A DNA stretch of 64,000 nt from Cryoendolithus antarcticus (Eukaryota; Ascomycota; Dothideomycetes; Cladosporiales; Cladosporiaceae), in the NCBI GenBank assembly GCA_002077065.1, contig NAJO01000001.1, positions 372,001-436,000 of the forward strand, in the 5' to 3' direction. The first letter of the stretch is position 1, and each line of letters begins with the position of its first letter. A program made the position numbers and the translations under genes. Shown here in pieces: positions 43,724 to 54,251 of this stretch. The notes beneath the pieces are model-generated. The model was not told the origin of the DNA. It did no database searches and saw nothing but the letters and a program-made list of their open reading frames with translations.

Positions 43724-44282
43724 ATGGAGACCTCTTCTCTGGGACGGTGACCACCAGAGTTGCGTCTCGCGACCTATCGCGAGGTGTCACATGAAGTCAC
43801 AGTCGACATCTTTCCACACTGCAGTCCGCCTACGCATCGTCAGCGAACTCACGCGGCCTTCTCAAGGGCCCACCGCCTGCGGCCTGGTATCGCCTAAGAG
43901 TCAAGGTGTGCATGTGCCTGTACACCAAGCGCTGCTGCGCTTTCATAAAGACCAGATCCGCGTTGGGGGATCTCGTCGGCAACGGGGGACAGATAACGTC
44001 TTACTCGCCATTGAACATTGGCACTATAGCACCAGCGTAGACCGCAATCTGCTCCAGATCGTCGCTATCGAGCTGGGATTTGATCCGACGTCTTACCAAA
44101 AAGCTGATCTCGCAGACGGCGACCGCTTTGTACTCACATGGCAAGTCTCTGCTTTGATGGACACGATCAAATGGTTCACCAGTGCGGATAGTCAACACTT
44201 GACCACCTTCAAACGTACTGGGAGGAGTTACGATTCGCAAGACTTCGAGCCAGATAAGCTGGCGGACCAATGGGCGGTGTGA
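43724..44282 (+). pseudogene. F-box-like copy D, early stop and frame change
   Basis: ATG 43724 begins METSSLGR, then a TGA at 43748-43750 interrupts the motif, which resumes in the same frame as PPELRLATYREVSHEVTVDI. Further on another frame carries the middle and end to 44282, including NVLLAIEHWHYSTSVDRNLL and QIVAIELGFDP. This aligns with copies C and E at the alpha/beta segment before their C-terminus. The second motif (VCRxIR) was not found. The gene is inactive. Confidence 0.5.
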
Positions 44283-45093
44283 ACGCCACTAGATAAGGCT
44301 GACGAGGTCGGGGTGCGATGAGGTCGCGAGGCTTGAGAGATCGCGGTAAGGGAAAGACCAACAATCGAGACTTTGGCAAAGCAAAATCATGCCAGGGAAG
44401 AGATGTGCGAGCGGCAGACTACACGCCTTTCGCCTCCCTGGTGGTATCGATCATCCAGAGCACCATATTGTTAGGCGGACGGTAATGGAGCTAGAGGCGA
44501 GCAAGAAGCTAGCGCAGAAGTTGTGAGTCTCCTACGTTGTGATCTGATCAATATCAACGGCAAAGCCGACTTCTGAGTGTGCAGGCAAGGGTCTTGACGA
44601 CGAACGCTTCTATATCGGGGAAGCTAACAAAAAGTGGTTATACCAAATCTGATCAGTGCTCACAAGGCTGAGCGAGGATCCGTAAGTGCGCTGAGGGGCG
44701 CATGAACTGGGTCTACCAGTACACCGCATGCAACAAATTGCTATGGCAATGAGGTACAAAGGTTGAGTGGCATCACGAAACCATTCTACCAACAGAATGG
44801 AATGTCAGCTTGAGATCCATTGCAGCACCACTCCATAGTCAAGTAAGATCGCGAAGGAGCGATCTACAGACTCGTAGCGCACTTGCTAGGTCATCACTTG
44901 CCTCCATCAGATCATGCACTCAATCATCACTCACCACTAGATGCAAGCATGACGCATGAGGATTATTGACACCCTTCGCACAGGACTACAATCGATGTTT
45001 ACCTTCGACGGCCCTGCATCCGGCACACTACTCCATTCCATCAAGTAGGGCTTACTTTCTGCGCAGATACACGGCCAGGCAGTATCAAGAATC

Positions 45094-45959
45094 ATGGCTG
45101 GTTCACCACTAGGCACCATTCCGCCAGAAATCAGGGTCATGATCTTCGACGATGTCCTCTCGGAAGTCATCGTCGACGTGGGCCTCAATTCCCGCAATCC
45201 GCCTGGTCAGACCGCTTATAGTCAGCGTGCAAGATTCTCCGCCATCACTCGAGTCTGTCGCGAAATCAGGCGCGAGACATCCGACTTGCATCCACAACCG
45301 ACCCATGCAACCTTGCGTGTCTACAAGCGTTCTGATGGCTTCCTCACTGGCTTAGACCGTTCTCAGGACTATGTGCTCCACATGGGAAATCACGAGGGGG
45401 ATTTGATCCCTCTGAACGCTGAGCAATGGGTGTACATTAACAAGATCAGCGAGCCGCAAATGCGCCGGGTGCGGCTGACATCGACAGCATACGGGTCGGC
45501 GCCAAACGAGGCAAGAATCCGAGCCTCGCAATGGCATATGCAATGATGATGGCGGATAAACTGGCGAGCATAGTGAAGTGGTCGTTGGGTGTGGACAGCC
45601 ATGTCCTGATACGCTTTGGGAAGGACAATAAGAGTCGAAGCATCCCTCTCAAGATCCGGCAATCCCCACTCTTAGTCTCAATCGAGAGGAAGGCAACGTT
45701 CGCGACGTTTGAGCGTTCCATCAACATGGAGTTCAAAGCAATGCGAGCTGCACGAGCTGCTCTGGACTTCAATGAGCACAAGCAAGCAGGTGAACGTCAG
45801 CGACTGCGCGACGTGCTGGAGTGCGTTCGTCACCTTTTTCACAGCGGCGACGTCGTCAGCAGTCCAGTCATTGGGAGGAGCGTGATGGGACTGGAGGCTG
45901 CTAAGTGTCGTATGCTGGAGTCGCTAGGAAGGGCTTCGACTGATGAAGAATGTCGTTGA
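45094..45959 (+). pseudogene. F-box-like copy E, one frameshift
   Basis: ATG 45094 opens MAGSPLGTIPPEIRVMIFDD, then FSAITRVCREIRRETSDL, both family motifs. The frame runs to 45546, but from about 45480 homology moves to another frame, which is open to 45959 and reads LAMAYAMMMADKLASIVKWS, GVDSHVLIRFGKDN and then a charged helical end. A single base lost near 45480 would explain this. If that is a sequence error, the gene could be intact at about 288 codons. Confidence 0.5.
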
Positions 45960-46686
45960 CATGGAGAGGTCTTCCTGACGGCTTTGCTTTTGCGTCAGCT
46001 CTTGATACCGCGTCCATGGAGAATACACCAAAGTGGCGCCGAGACGAAGGGTAAAGGCAGAGTCTAGTTCAATGTCATGAAATAGCAGATGCGCCGTTGC
46101 TCGCGGACATTGTGCGTGAGCTCTCGCTCGCAGTTGTGTTAGAGTGAGCGCTCTATTCTTTATACAAGTGGAGAGCTTGAGAGAGACACGATGTAAGGCG
46201 ATCCTACCTTTACTCCTCTTCTGCTCTCCACATCCGTGAATTAATTATGTTGACGTCTACTTCTTAGACAAATGTGGACTCTCGCGCAGCCACAGATGCG
46301 CCTGCAGTAGCCAGAGTGACTGCGAAGGTGGCCGACCGCAAGCTACGCTGCTTGAGCGACGATAGCACAGGTTTAGCGCTCATAAAGCAGAGTTCCGGTG
46401 TTACGACCATTTCCCCAATGGCTTCGAGTGTTATGAGAGCACACGCTGTCCAGTGTGATTGCAGAAGCATCCTTGACCTTCGAGCGCAGACTCCTGCTCC
46501 TTTCTGCCTATCAAAGAGATTGACATCCGTTCGACACCGTACATTCCATTGTGTTGCTTGTCTTCAACGGGTCACTAACACACTGTAGCAATGTGCTTCA
46601 CAGCGATACAGTCTCCTCACGCAGTCGATGCAGCTACGAGTCCTCGGCGCCCATCACAGACTGGCCACGGTCCCATGCCTGTGATC

Positions 46687-47370
46687 ATGGACCATTCTCC
46701 TTTGAACATGATCCCAGCAGAGCTACGCATCGCAATTTATTCATACGTCGATGCCGAAGCCATAATCGACGTGACGTACACCTACGGATCGGCGGGACAG
46801 ACCGTGCCTTTGCGACACATCGAGTGTGCCGTGCGATGAGGCGTGAGACACAGGATTCGTGATCATTACCGTTTCGTGTTATCGTCCGGACATACCGGGA
46901 AACTGCGAGCTATCTGGACGAGGAATATGGCATTGGGGCCTACGGACGTCTGAGGCCCGACACCATGGCGACCAGTTACTCGTCTTGGCTCCATAGGTCA
47001 GACCCAGGAGAGAAGATCGAAGGCATGGAACGCCGAAGGTCGTGTGCTTCACGACCTTGTCGCGACCAGCTATCAGACATTCAACACATCCTGCATTCTT
47101 ATGGCCAGTTTTGACACTGTTGCTCAGAGCTATGCGTTGGAGAAGATAGAGTTCTTCGACTGCAGTATATCAGACATGTCGACGCAGCATACTTCTGGGA
47201 TCGACACCTCCATCACGGCTGCGATCGCGGAGCTGAAGGATCTTAAGCTTGCTGGAAAGATCAGTCCTACCTGCTTCTACAGCAGTCTCTTCCGGCAGTA
47301 CCACAGGCGAGCTCTAGCGAAAGCGTTCTGCGCACTTCTGAATTTCGGCAATGCAGGTGGATTCAACTGA
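46687..47370 (+). pseudogene. F-box-like copy F, multiply frameshifted
   Basis: ATG 46687 begins MDHSPLNMIPAELRIAIYSY, identical to copy A over the first six residues. The VCRAMRRETQD motif follows in another frame near 46815-46860 and is closed by a TGA. The C-terminal part appears in yet another frame ending at 47370, with ITAAIAELKDLKLAGKISP and RQYHRRALAKAF, which align well with the ends of copies B and C. At least two frame changes make it a pseudogene. Confidence 0.5.
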
Positions 47371-47503
47371 GGCGAATTGATGAGCATGTAAACCGCCAAG
47401 GCAAACCTCGATGACCGCAAGGCTGCTTGTTGCCCACTGAGCATTGAAGTCGGTCAGTACGATCTCGCACTCTTGAAGATTTCATACCTGCAAGGTCTTT
47501 CTG

Positions 47504-48088
47504 ATGGGGAGATGTCTTGTTGTTCGTGCAGGAGTCAGCAGATGTGCTGACTCAGCTGGCCGTCATCGGCGTTACTTGTGCCCAGTGCACCTTCCTTATC
47601 AGTTGCCTATCTGTCTCTTCGTCCCACATGCTCATAGCCCACTCCATCGTTCACCCCCACCAACCAGCACCATCTATCCGGTGTATCTTCGCGCCCTCAT
47701 TCGGCTCCAAGACCCTTGCTGGTCAGCTTTGACGCAAGACGGTCATCGAGCCGCACCGTCTCCGCATGATGTGCATGACACAAGTGCGCTGATGGGGCTT
47801 CTCTATGTATCATGTGCCTATCTTGTGCCGAAGGCGTGGGCTGCCTCACCCACTGCATACCTCATGTGAGTTGGGAATGACTGTTTACGGCGACTTACTA
47901 CCATCTTGATTTACTTTGTTCCTTTTACTTTCTGCTGACACTCTCATACTGTTGCATTTCTACCTCTGTGTGTCAGCGCGGTAGCCATCATTGCGTCCTA
48001 CTTCCAGACCGTCGGTCCTCATAGCTCCACATCCCGAGGCTCTGCCTGTCTGTTCATTCCAAACCCTCAGTCTAGACTGTTGCCGTGA
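47504..48088 (+). CDS. Possible small two-exon gene with hydrophobic C-terminus
   Basis: A candidate read across a 111 bp intron: exons 47504-47865 and 47977-48088, donor GTGAGT, acceptor TCAG, phase 2, giving 157 residues. The join creates a hydrophobic stretch (LMGLLYVSCAYLVP followed by TAYLIAVAIIASYF) that is not seen without splicing. The N-terminal 100 residues are Pro/His/Arg/Ser-rich and could be non-coding. No family recognised. Confidence 0.28.
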
Positions 48089-48295
48089 CGGTCTGTCGCT
48101 TGAGAGCTTCGCAAGACTATCAGCACCTAAGGTCGGGTAGCGTACACAGCCACTTCCCTACAAGGCTCGTGCAAGCTGAGAGGCTACCTCCACTCGAGGA
48201 AGCAAACCTTGCTACCACATTTCATTGCATTTCGCTGGCGCTGGGGTGAGATTTTGGACCAGGAGAACACTCGATCGGCCAGGACTCTGTACAAC

Positions 48296-49621
48296 ATGCC
48301 ATGGCTCACTGCTTCAGCATTCCAATCATCACTACCAGATCATTGCACCCCGACCAATGACTTCCTCCTACGATTCAGTCAGACCTTCCATATCTGCCTT
48401 CCTACGCCTTTAGCATTCGCCAGCAATCTACTCGGTATACTTAGCATATGCTCATGGCTGTTTGCTCAGCTTCCGCAGATCTACAAGAACTGGAGCATAC
48501 AAAGTACATCCGGACTGAGCATCTTCTTCCTGGTGGAGTGGTGCTTGGGTGACCTTGGCAATCTCCTCGGAGCGCTGTTCACGCATCAAGCCAATTGGCA
48601 GGTGGTGATAGGAGGGTACTATGTGTTCGTTGATCTGTGTCTGGTGATGCAGTGGGTGTGGTATGAGAAGCTGAAGCATGGGAGACATACATTGAGGATA
48701 AGACGGAGATTCGATGGGACACCGAACTCACAGCACGGAGGTGATGACGGCATGAGCGGAGTGATCATCGAAGGGGTAGACCCGAGACCGCCCCAAGTCC
48801 AACACACTACCCAAGGAACTGAGTATAAGAACAGCAGGCCGAGGCCGATCTTTCGAACACCGACCTTTCGCAAAGGCTCTTCAGTCGACGAGAAGACTTC
48901 CTCAATTCTGTCAGTCACGCCTGGTGGCGGCATCAATCTACGAGGAGGTCCATCCTCGCCGATGCCATCGCCCTCGCCGCGAACAATCTTGTTCATAGCC
49001 TGCTTAGTCGCCATGGCTCAAGCATCGCCCGTGTCTCGCGTCGATTCCGGAAAGATACTGCCTCTCATCGCCACCAACAGGTCGACACCACTTGAAACCG
49101 CTGGCGCAGTTCTCTCATGGCTCTCAACGTTCCTTTACCTCGGCTCTCGACTCCCCCAGCTCTACAAGAACCACATTCGAAAGTCCACAGCGGGTCTAAG
49201 TCCTCACCTCTTTGCCGCGGCTTTCTGTGGAAACATGTTCTACTCGTCTGCACTACTTAGCAATCCACGTGCATGGTGTGACATGGATGCATTCGGAGGG
49301 CACGGCTGGGTCGGCGAAGCAGGCAACAACCGCATCGAGTGGGTTACCGCTGCACTGCCATTCTTCCTCGGTGCCGCTGGGGTGCTCGGACTTGACGCAG
49401 CAGTCGGCGTACAGTTCATCCTGTATGGGGAGAGCGATACGAAGCTCGTGGTGGTCGAAGAGGGAACAGGTAGGAAGTGGCGCTGGCGAAGAGTGAGTGG
49501 GTGGATGCGAGGTTGGGCTCCTACTGCGAATGAGCTCGATGCAAGTGTCAAGAGTGGTGACAGAGAGGCATTGCTGGAGGCGAGGAGCGAGCATGAAGGA
49601 ACTGGCTACGGTGCCATATAG
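48296..49621 (+). CDS. PQ-loop vacuolar membrane protein (Ypq/Rtc2-like)
   Basis: A 441-residue seven-helix PQ-loop protein. The start is MPWLTASAFQ at ATG 48296; the frame extends upstream without an ATG. The two signature PQ loops are WLFAQLPQIYKNWSIQSTSG and YLGSRLPQLYKNHIRKSTAG, each followed by further helices (LGDLGNLLGALFTHQANWQV in the first half; FCGNMFYSSALLSNP in the second). A hydrophilic loop of about 130 residues separates the halves. Fungal homologues (Ypq1-3, Rtc2) export cationic amino acids from the vacuole, the likely role here. The C-terminus ends in an acidic region (EGTGYGAI) that may carry a sorting signal. Confidence 0.88.
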   Translation: MPWLTASAFQSSLPDHCTPTNDFLLRFSQTFHICLPTPLAFASNLLGILSICSWLFAQLPQIYKNWSIQSTSGLSIFFLVEWCLGDLGNLLGALFTHQANWQVVIGGYYVFVDLCLVMQWVWYEKLKHGRHTLRIRRRFDGTPNSQHGGDDGMSGVIIEGVDPRPPQVQHTTQGTEYKNSRPRPIFRTPTFRKGSSVDEKTSSILSVTPGGGINLRGGPSSPMPSPSPRTILFIACLVAMAQASPVSRVDSGKILPLIATNRSTPLETAGAVLSWLSTFLYLGSRLPQLYKNHIRKSTAGLSPHLFAAAFCGNMFYSSALLSNPRAWCDMDAFGGHGWVGEAGNNRIEWVTAALPFFLGAAGVLGLDAAVGVQFILYGESDTKLVVVEEGTGRKWRWRRVSGWMRGWAPTANELDASVKSGDREALLEARSEHEGTGYGAI

Positions 49622-49868
49622 CTGAGATGACTGCATTTACGAAGGATGATGGACGGGGCGTGGTCATCGGACGCCTCGCGATGTGAGGGTCCTTCATGCA
49701 TTGCGACTACGGAGCGGAATGGGTGAGCGTAGCGACGGTATGCACTTGGTCGGAGCTACGGTAATCATATCAATATACAAATCTATCATATACGCTCTAT
49801 ACAGATCCCTGGTACATTGTATCGTATGTAACGTCTCGCTCAGAGAACTTTTTGACGCAATCAACATC

Positions 49869-51267
49869 TCAGAGCATGCTAATGACAGCCTTGACCAGCT
49901 TTTCATGGCCCTTGAGAGCATGTAGAGTGGTTTTCGCATCGAGCGCAGCACACAGATCTTTCAACTCCCCTTCCTTCTCTGCACCATCAAGCAGATACCC
50001 GGCAGATAGCACTAATGCTTTCTCCCCTTCCTCGCTTCCGATACCTCTCTGCAGCGTCTCCAGTAGACTTGCAAGGAGCTCGACCAATTGACCTTCGTCG
50101 ACTACTAGAGCATCATCCTTTCTCGTCTTCCACACGAAAACAGCAAGGTTGATTGCCAAGCACGCAGCAGCGATCCTGGTGGTCGAATGATCGACATCGA
50201 GAAGACAGGTCCCAATCAACTCGACTATCAGCGATTTCAATTCGCTTCCCTCCTTCATTCGCTCCGAGACGTAGAGATGCGAGCCGAAGAGGTTTGAGGC
50301 AAGATGCACGCTTACCAAGCGCAGATTATGGGGGCACTTCTCCTCCAGCTCCAGTGTGTGCTTCAACACAGCTGCCACGGTAGGTTCGCCCTGCTCCTCG
50401 GCGAAGTAGCCTGACACCCGAGCATCTGTCATGGCACATCTAAGAAGATCCACAGCGGCGAAGCGAGTTTCCAGTGGAAGATCTGCCAATTTGGTGCGGT
50501 ACGCCAACCCAATGACTTTGAGATCTGAAAGCGGCGTTTCTCTCGCGCCGGAAGCTGAGCGATGTTGTAAGAATTTTAGTAGGGTGTCAAATTCAGCAGG
50601 TATCGGATCGAGTTTTGCACGCAGCTTGGGTAGAGGAGGTAGCTTTGTATATAGCGTTGGACTCGTCGGTCCCAAGAGTGGATGCGTGCCAGTTCTCGAA
50701 CTGCCGCTTGAATACGTCGCAGGTTGCGACGCCGCAGTGGGCAAATTGTACGATGGCACTGGTGCCTGAGTGACTGACCGCATGCCGGCTTCGAGACTTG
50801 GCCGTAGCATCTGACCGAAAGGCGTTTCGAGGACCCTTCGAGGGAGACTGGTGATGTGGTCCGGAATCCCTTTGCCGACGAGGAACATGCTGAAGTCATT
50901 TGTGAAGTTGTTGCAATTGTGAGCGAAGAGGTCGTAGCTTTCGGGGGTATAGACCTCTTTTAGGGACTCGAGGTACTCCAAGATGACTTCTAGTGGAAGC
51001 TGCCTGATAGTGTGGAGTCAGACCTAGAGTCTTGCTGAATGACCTACCCATCACTCACGTTGATCCCATAGGGATAATCTCCATTGGGCGTCCGTGATGA
51101 GTCGCCCCCGGGTAGCATGTCTGGACGCCTGCACCGAAGAAGTACTCGATGTTGCCGAAGACAAGTGCTGTATGGTAGACTGCATCGATTTGTATGCCTA
51201 AGAATTGTCGACTCATCGATCTGGCCATCCCCTGTGTGAGGTCGTACACGTAGAGCTGGACGTCCAT
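49869..51267 (-). CDS. PPPDE peptidase with C-terminal PUL domain (2 exons)
   Basis: A 447-residue protein in two exons, 51267-51059 and 51003-49869, with a 55 bp intron (GTGAGT...CAG, phase 2). The start is MDVQLYVYDL, the usual first strand of the PPPDE (DeSI-like) cysteine protease fold. The catalytic pair is present: His 32 (VYHTALVFG) and Cys 100 (HNCNNF), with the joined exon reading through PMGST and the Leu-rich YLESLKEVY helix. After a Pro/Ser-rich linker comes an all-helical PUL domain (about 200-447), which binds Cdc48/p97 in Ufd3/PLAA and in related fungal proteins. It may remove ubiquitin or SUMO from Cdc48 clients. The thioredoxin domain found between the two in some relatives is absent. 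Confidence 0.85.
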
Positions 51268-51604
51268 CGTGGCAATTGTGTCTTCGTGGCAATTGTGTCT
51301 TCGGAGAGACACAAGTTATGGCGACAAGGCTTTTGAGCAGGTGTTACCGGGGAAGCATGTCGTCACATTATTAGACTTGCGAATCGCAACAGCTCACATG
51401 TAGTCTAATAGTGAATGATCTTGGTTGACGAAGGCACCAGTTGTTGCGCAGCCGCCACCAAACGCGAGGAGCGGAAATGACGGGGCTCCGGTGCCGATGG
51501 GCCATCAATAAACAGCATACTTCCATTACCTTCTATCTTCCAGACCAGCTGACTAGGTTGCTCATAACACGCTTTACGCGTCTCTATCTGTAGAGTTTCC
51601 CTCG
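51268..51604. other. Divergent promoter, PPPDE-PUL and F-box-like genes
   Basis: Contains both promoters of the flanking divergent genes. A short duplicated sequence, GTGTCTTCG.GG/GA...CAATTGTGTCTTCG, occurs at about 51280-51303. No gene recognised. Confidence 0.4.
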
Positions 51605-52720
51605 ATGTCGACGGCCTCGCTGCTCTCGCTCCCATACGAGCTCCGGGAGCGAATCCTCATCCCGAACCTGCGCCGGCATGGCACGATCGAGTTACAGTAT
51701 CCCATCTGGGCAGATAGCGGAAAGATAGTGTTCACGCAACCTATCATGCAAGTGTGTAGGCAGCTGCGCGAGGAAGCGATTCCTCTCTTCTATCAGCAGA
51801 ACGTGTGGGTGTGGGTTTTGGATCCAGAAGAGGTGAGCACCCAAAGTTGTGGTAGTCCATTTCCGCGCTATGTTTGTTGAAGTACCGCGATCCTCCCATG
51901 CTTCTACAAACAGACACTCACTACAGCGACGCGCGGCATGCGTCCCGTGTGAGAGGAGGACGCGAGGAATCGCTCTGTTCGCTGCGCGATGCTTTCCGTA
52001 TCTGTACCAGTGTGGTACTTCACAGCCATGGCTGAGCGTACAGAAGCGATGTAGACATTCAAGCATTTGGAGAAGTGCAGGTAGCAGTAGATCGAAGTAG
52101 GGTCAAGAGACTTAAACTGCATATACTGACGGGTACAGGACAATCGACCTGATCCAACGGCCTACCCAATAGGCCTTGAGATAGGACCTGGTATTGCCAA
52201 AACCCGCGGCCCGTGCGGCACTCTGATCTCAACATTGCCTTGGTACTACCCTGGAGCACTTTCAAATATCCGCCATCTCAGACTCAACATGTATCTGCCC
52301 ACTTCTCACGACAGACCCGCGTGGACGACCGGCTTCCCCACCAAAATGGCACGCTTTGTGCAAAGCCTGGACTACGGAAGTACGCTCCGTTCTCTGAAGA
52401 TACTCGTCGGAACGTGGTACACTTTATTGAACTTCAGCACGAGCCAGGCCGCTGTATTCGACGTGCTGGAGCAGATGCAGATCCGAGGGACTGTAGAAAT
52501 TCGTACGAAGAATATCTACAATGAGACGAAGGCAGCGGTGCGAAGTCTGGACCTCGAGCATCGCATGCTGGCGAACCAACCTTTCTCCGATAGAGACGGA
52601 CGCGATGGACAATCTGCTCGTCCGTATCTGGACTGGGAGTGGGAAGGCGGCAAAGCCTTGCCTCAAAATGCAGATGCACTGCTGACAATTAGCTCTGACA
52701 AAGAACGCATCGCAGCATAA
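51605..52720 (+). CDS. F-box-like (2EXR-type) protein, two exons
   Basis: A 269-residue protein in two exons: 51605-51832 and 52139-52720, with a 306 bp intron (GTGAGC...CAG, phase 0), unusually long for this window. Exon 1 carries the motif LLSLPYELRERI followed by IMQVCRQLREEAIPLFYQQN, the pattern of the fungal F-box-like/2EXR family. Exon 2 continues in one open frame (GALSNIRHLRLNMYLPTSHD, TLRSLKILVGTWYTLLNF), a layout of strands and helices typical of these proteins. It is related in type to the array at 40.1-47.4 kb, but intact. Function unknown. Another small exon inside the intron cannot be excluded. Confidence 0.65.
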
Positions 52721-52810
52721 GTCTCAGCACTTGCATCGAATTTGAACCTATCAAGCAGCATCGCGTGAGGTGCATATCTGTCTGTAAGCCCCGACGAGAC
52801 GGACGGTGCG

Positions 52811-53896
52811 TTAGCTATCGAGTTTCAATATGCGTACAGCATTTCTGCCCATCACGGCGTCTGCGGCACTTGGATCGTCGCTTAAAGCCGACCTTACGGC
52901 GTCCGAGTTCATCTTCACGCTCAACCACTCCTTCTCGCCTTCGCCGAGCGGTGGGAAGAACGGATGATCAGTGCCGAACATGACGCGGTCAAAACCACTG
53001 GCCTCGATCGCAGCTTTGAGACCGACATCGGCGTATATGACCGCGTCGAGATAGACGTTGCGCTTCAAGATGTCCCACACAGATCGACGTCCTTCGAGCG
53101 CACCTTGAGACTTCAGGTGTCCATCATGAGCAATGCAGCTTTCTATCCGGCCAGCGAGGAATGGCAGTGTACCTCCCGAGTGGGCGATCAACACGTTCAG
53201 GTTCTGGAAACGGTCCCATACGCCACTTAACAGCATTCTCGTCACTGCTATCGTTGTCTCGAGCGGAAACCCTAGTGCAAGCGGCAAGACATGACCGTAA
53301 TCGCTCGCTCTTGGCCCGAAGACAGATGTCGGTAGCCCATAGTGCGGATGCAGGAAAATTAGCTGGCCATGCTTCTCCAAGGCTGCAAAGATCGGGTCAA
53401 GTTTCGGATCGTCCAGTCCAGACCCCAGACCCGACGTCCCAATGATCACTCCCCGCATGTGCTTCATCGAAGCCAGTCTCCCAATCTCCGCGACCACTTC
53501 TTTTATAGGCGCAGATAGTGGCAATGTGCCAAATGCGTACAACCTCCTTTCGTGCTCGGCGCACATCCGCTCGACGTCGTCATTGATTTCTCTTGCGGTC
53601 GCAGCTGCGCTTTCTGCTGGTAGCCAGTCCAGCCATGGGTTTGCCAGGCTGATCACGCTGATGTCGATGCCATGTTGATCCATGAAAGCCAGTTTCTGCT
53701 TGATATCGAAGTACTCCGAACCGATTGGCCGGCCGCGCGACGTCGATTCAGTATCCTCGGCTGGCAGTATGACAAGGCGATCCCCAGCATCTGGATTATC
53801 TGGGAACGATCGAATGTAGGGAACGGCTGTTCGTGATCGGAGAAGATCCATGTACTTGGGAGGGTATACGTGCGTGTGCACGTCTACCACCGGCAT
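52811..53896 (-). CDS. Isoorotate decarboxylase (5-carboxyuracil decarboxylase), amidohydrolase-2 family
   Basis: A 361-residue TIM-barrel metallo-decarboxylase of the ACMSD/amidohydrolase-2 family, best matched by fungal isoorotate decarboxylase, which converts 5-carboxyuracil to uracil and CO2 as the last step of thymine salvage. The metal-site pieces are all present: HTH (residues 7-9), HPHYGLP (183-189), AHSGGTLPF (238-246) and GTDHPFFPP (308-316). ANPWLDWLP and GTSGLGSGLDDP are typical of this subgroup rather than of true ACMSD. ATG 53896 is the natural start and there is no intron. It diverges from the thymine-7-hydroxylase gene at 54252, the previous enzyme in the pathway, which supports the call. 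Confidence 0.88.
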   Translation of the reverse strand: MPVVDVHTHVYPPKYMDLLRSRTAVPYIRSFPDNPDAGDRLVILPAEDTESTSRGRPIGSEYFDIKQKLAFMDQHGIDISVISLANPWLDWLPAESAAATAREINDDVERMCAEHERRLYAFGTLPLSAPIKEVVAEIGRLASMKHMRGVIIGTSGLGSGLDDPKLDPIFAALEKHGQLIFLHPHYGLPTSVFGPRASDYGHVLPLALGFPLETTIAVTRMLLSGVWDRFQNLNVLIAHSGGTLPFLAGRIESCIAHDGHLKSQGALEGRRSVWDILKRNVYLDAVIYADVGLKAAIEASGFDRVMFGTDHPFFPPLGEGEKEWLSVKMNSDAVRSALSDDPSAADAVMGRNAVRILKLDS

Positions 53897-54251
53897 CTTG
53901 GCGAAATTGATTGTCGAACGAAGGAGTTGTTGACGATAGAATCACACGACGATACTCTGCAGACAGATCACTGCTGCTACAAATGTGTGGCGAATATACT
54001 GATGGTTGTTTGTTCGTATACTTCAATAAGGTACTCTCGATCGGGCAAGACCGCGCTGCTGCATAAGCCCCACTTCAAGCGATAAGGTGAACCCCACTTC
54101 GCCTATCGCAGGTGTTGACTGTACATTGCATGCCATAGCATTCAGGTGATGATACTAGGGCCAGCAGGCCTTGTCTCGTAGCTATGCTTCCACTTTGCTC
54201 TTCTCCTCGCATAGCTGCACCTCAGGAGTATTGCCACAGACTAAGCTGACA
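53897..54251. promoter_or_regulatory. Shared promoter of thymine-salvage pair, inverted GATA sites
   Basis: The 355 bp between two divergent starts contain CGATAA at 54080-54085 and its inverted partner CTATCG (CGATAG on the other strand) at 54103-54108, 17 bp apart, plus CGATAG at 53934-53939. Paired HGATAR sites are the known binding pattern of fungal nitrogen regulators AreA/NIT2. Nitrogen control of pyrimidine degradation is known in fungi; its action here is inference. Confidence 0.5.

Larger units (their letters stand above)
40106..47370 (+). repeat. Array of about six related F-box-like (2EXR-like) modules
   Basis: Modules A (40106), B (about 41280, 5'-truncated), C (42173), D (43724), E (45094) and F (46687) lie in the same orientation, with A and C-F starting 1.4-2.1 kb apart. 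They share an N-terminal SP(L/I)GxxPxELRxxIYxDVL motif, an ITRVCRxIRxE motif and, where present, a C-terminal motif around RQYQRRR. DNA between modules (41716-42172, 42952-43723, 44283-45093, 45960-46686) holds no gene I can support. The modules differ strongly in sequence, so the duplications are not recent. Confidence 0.65.
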
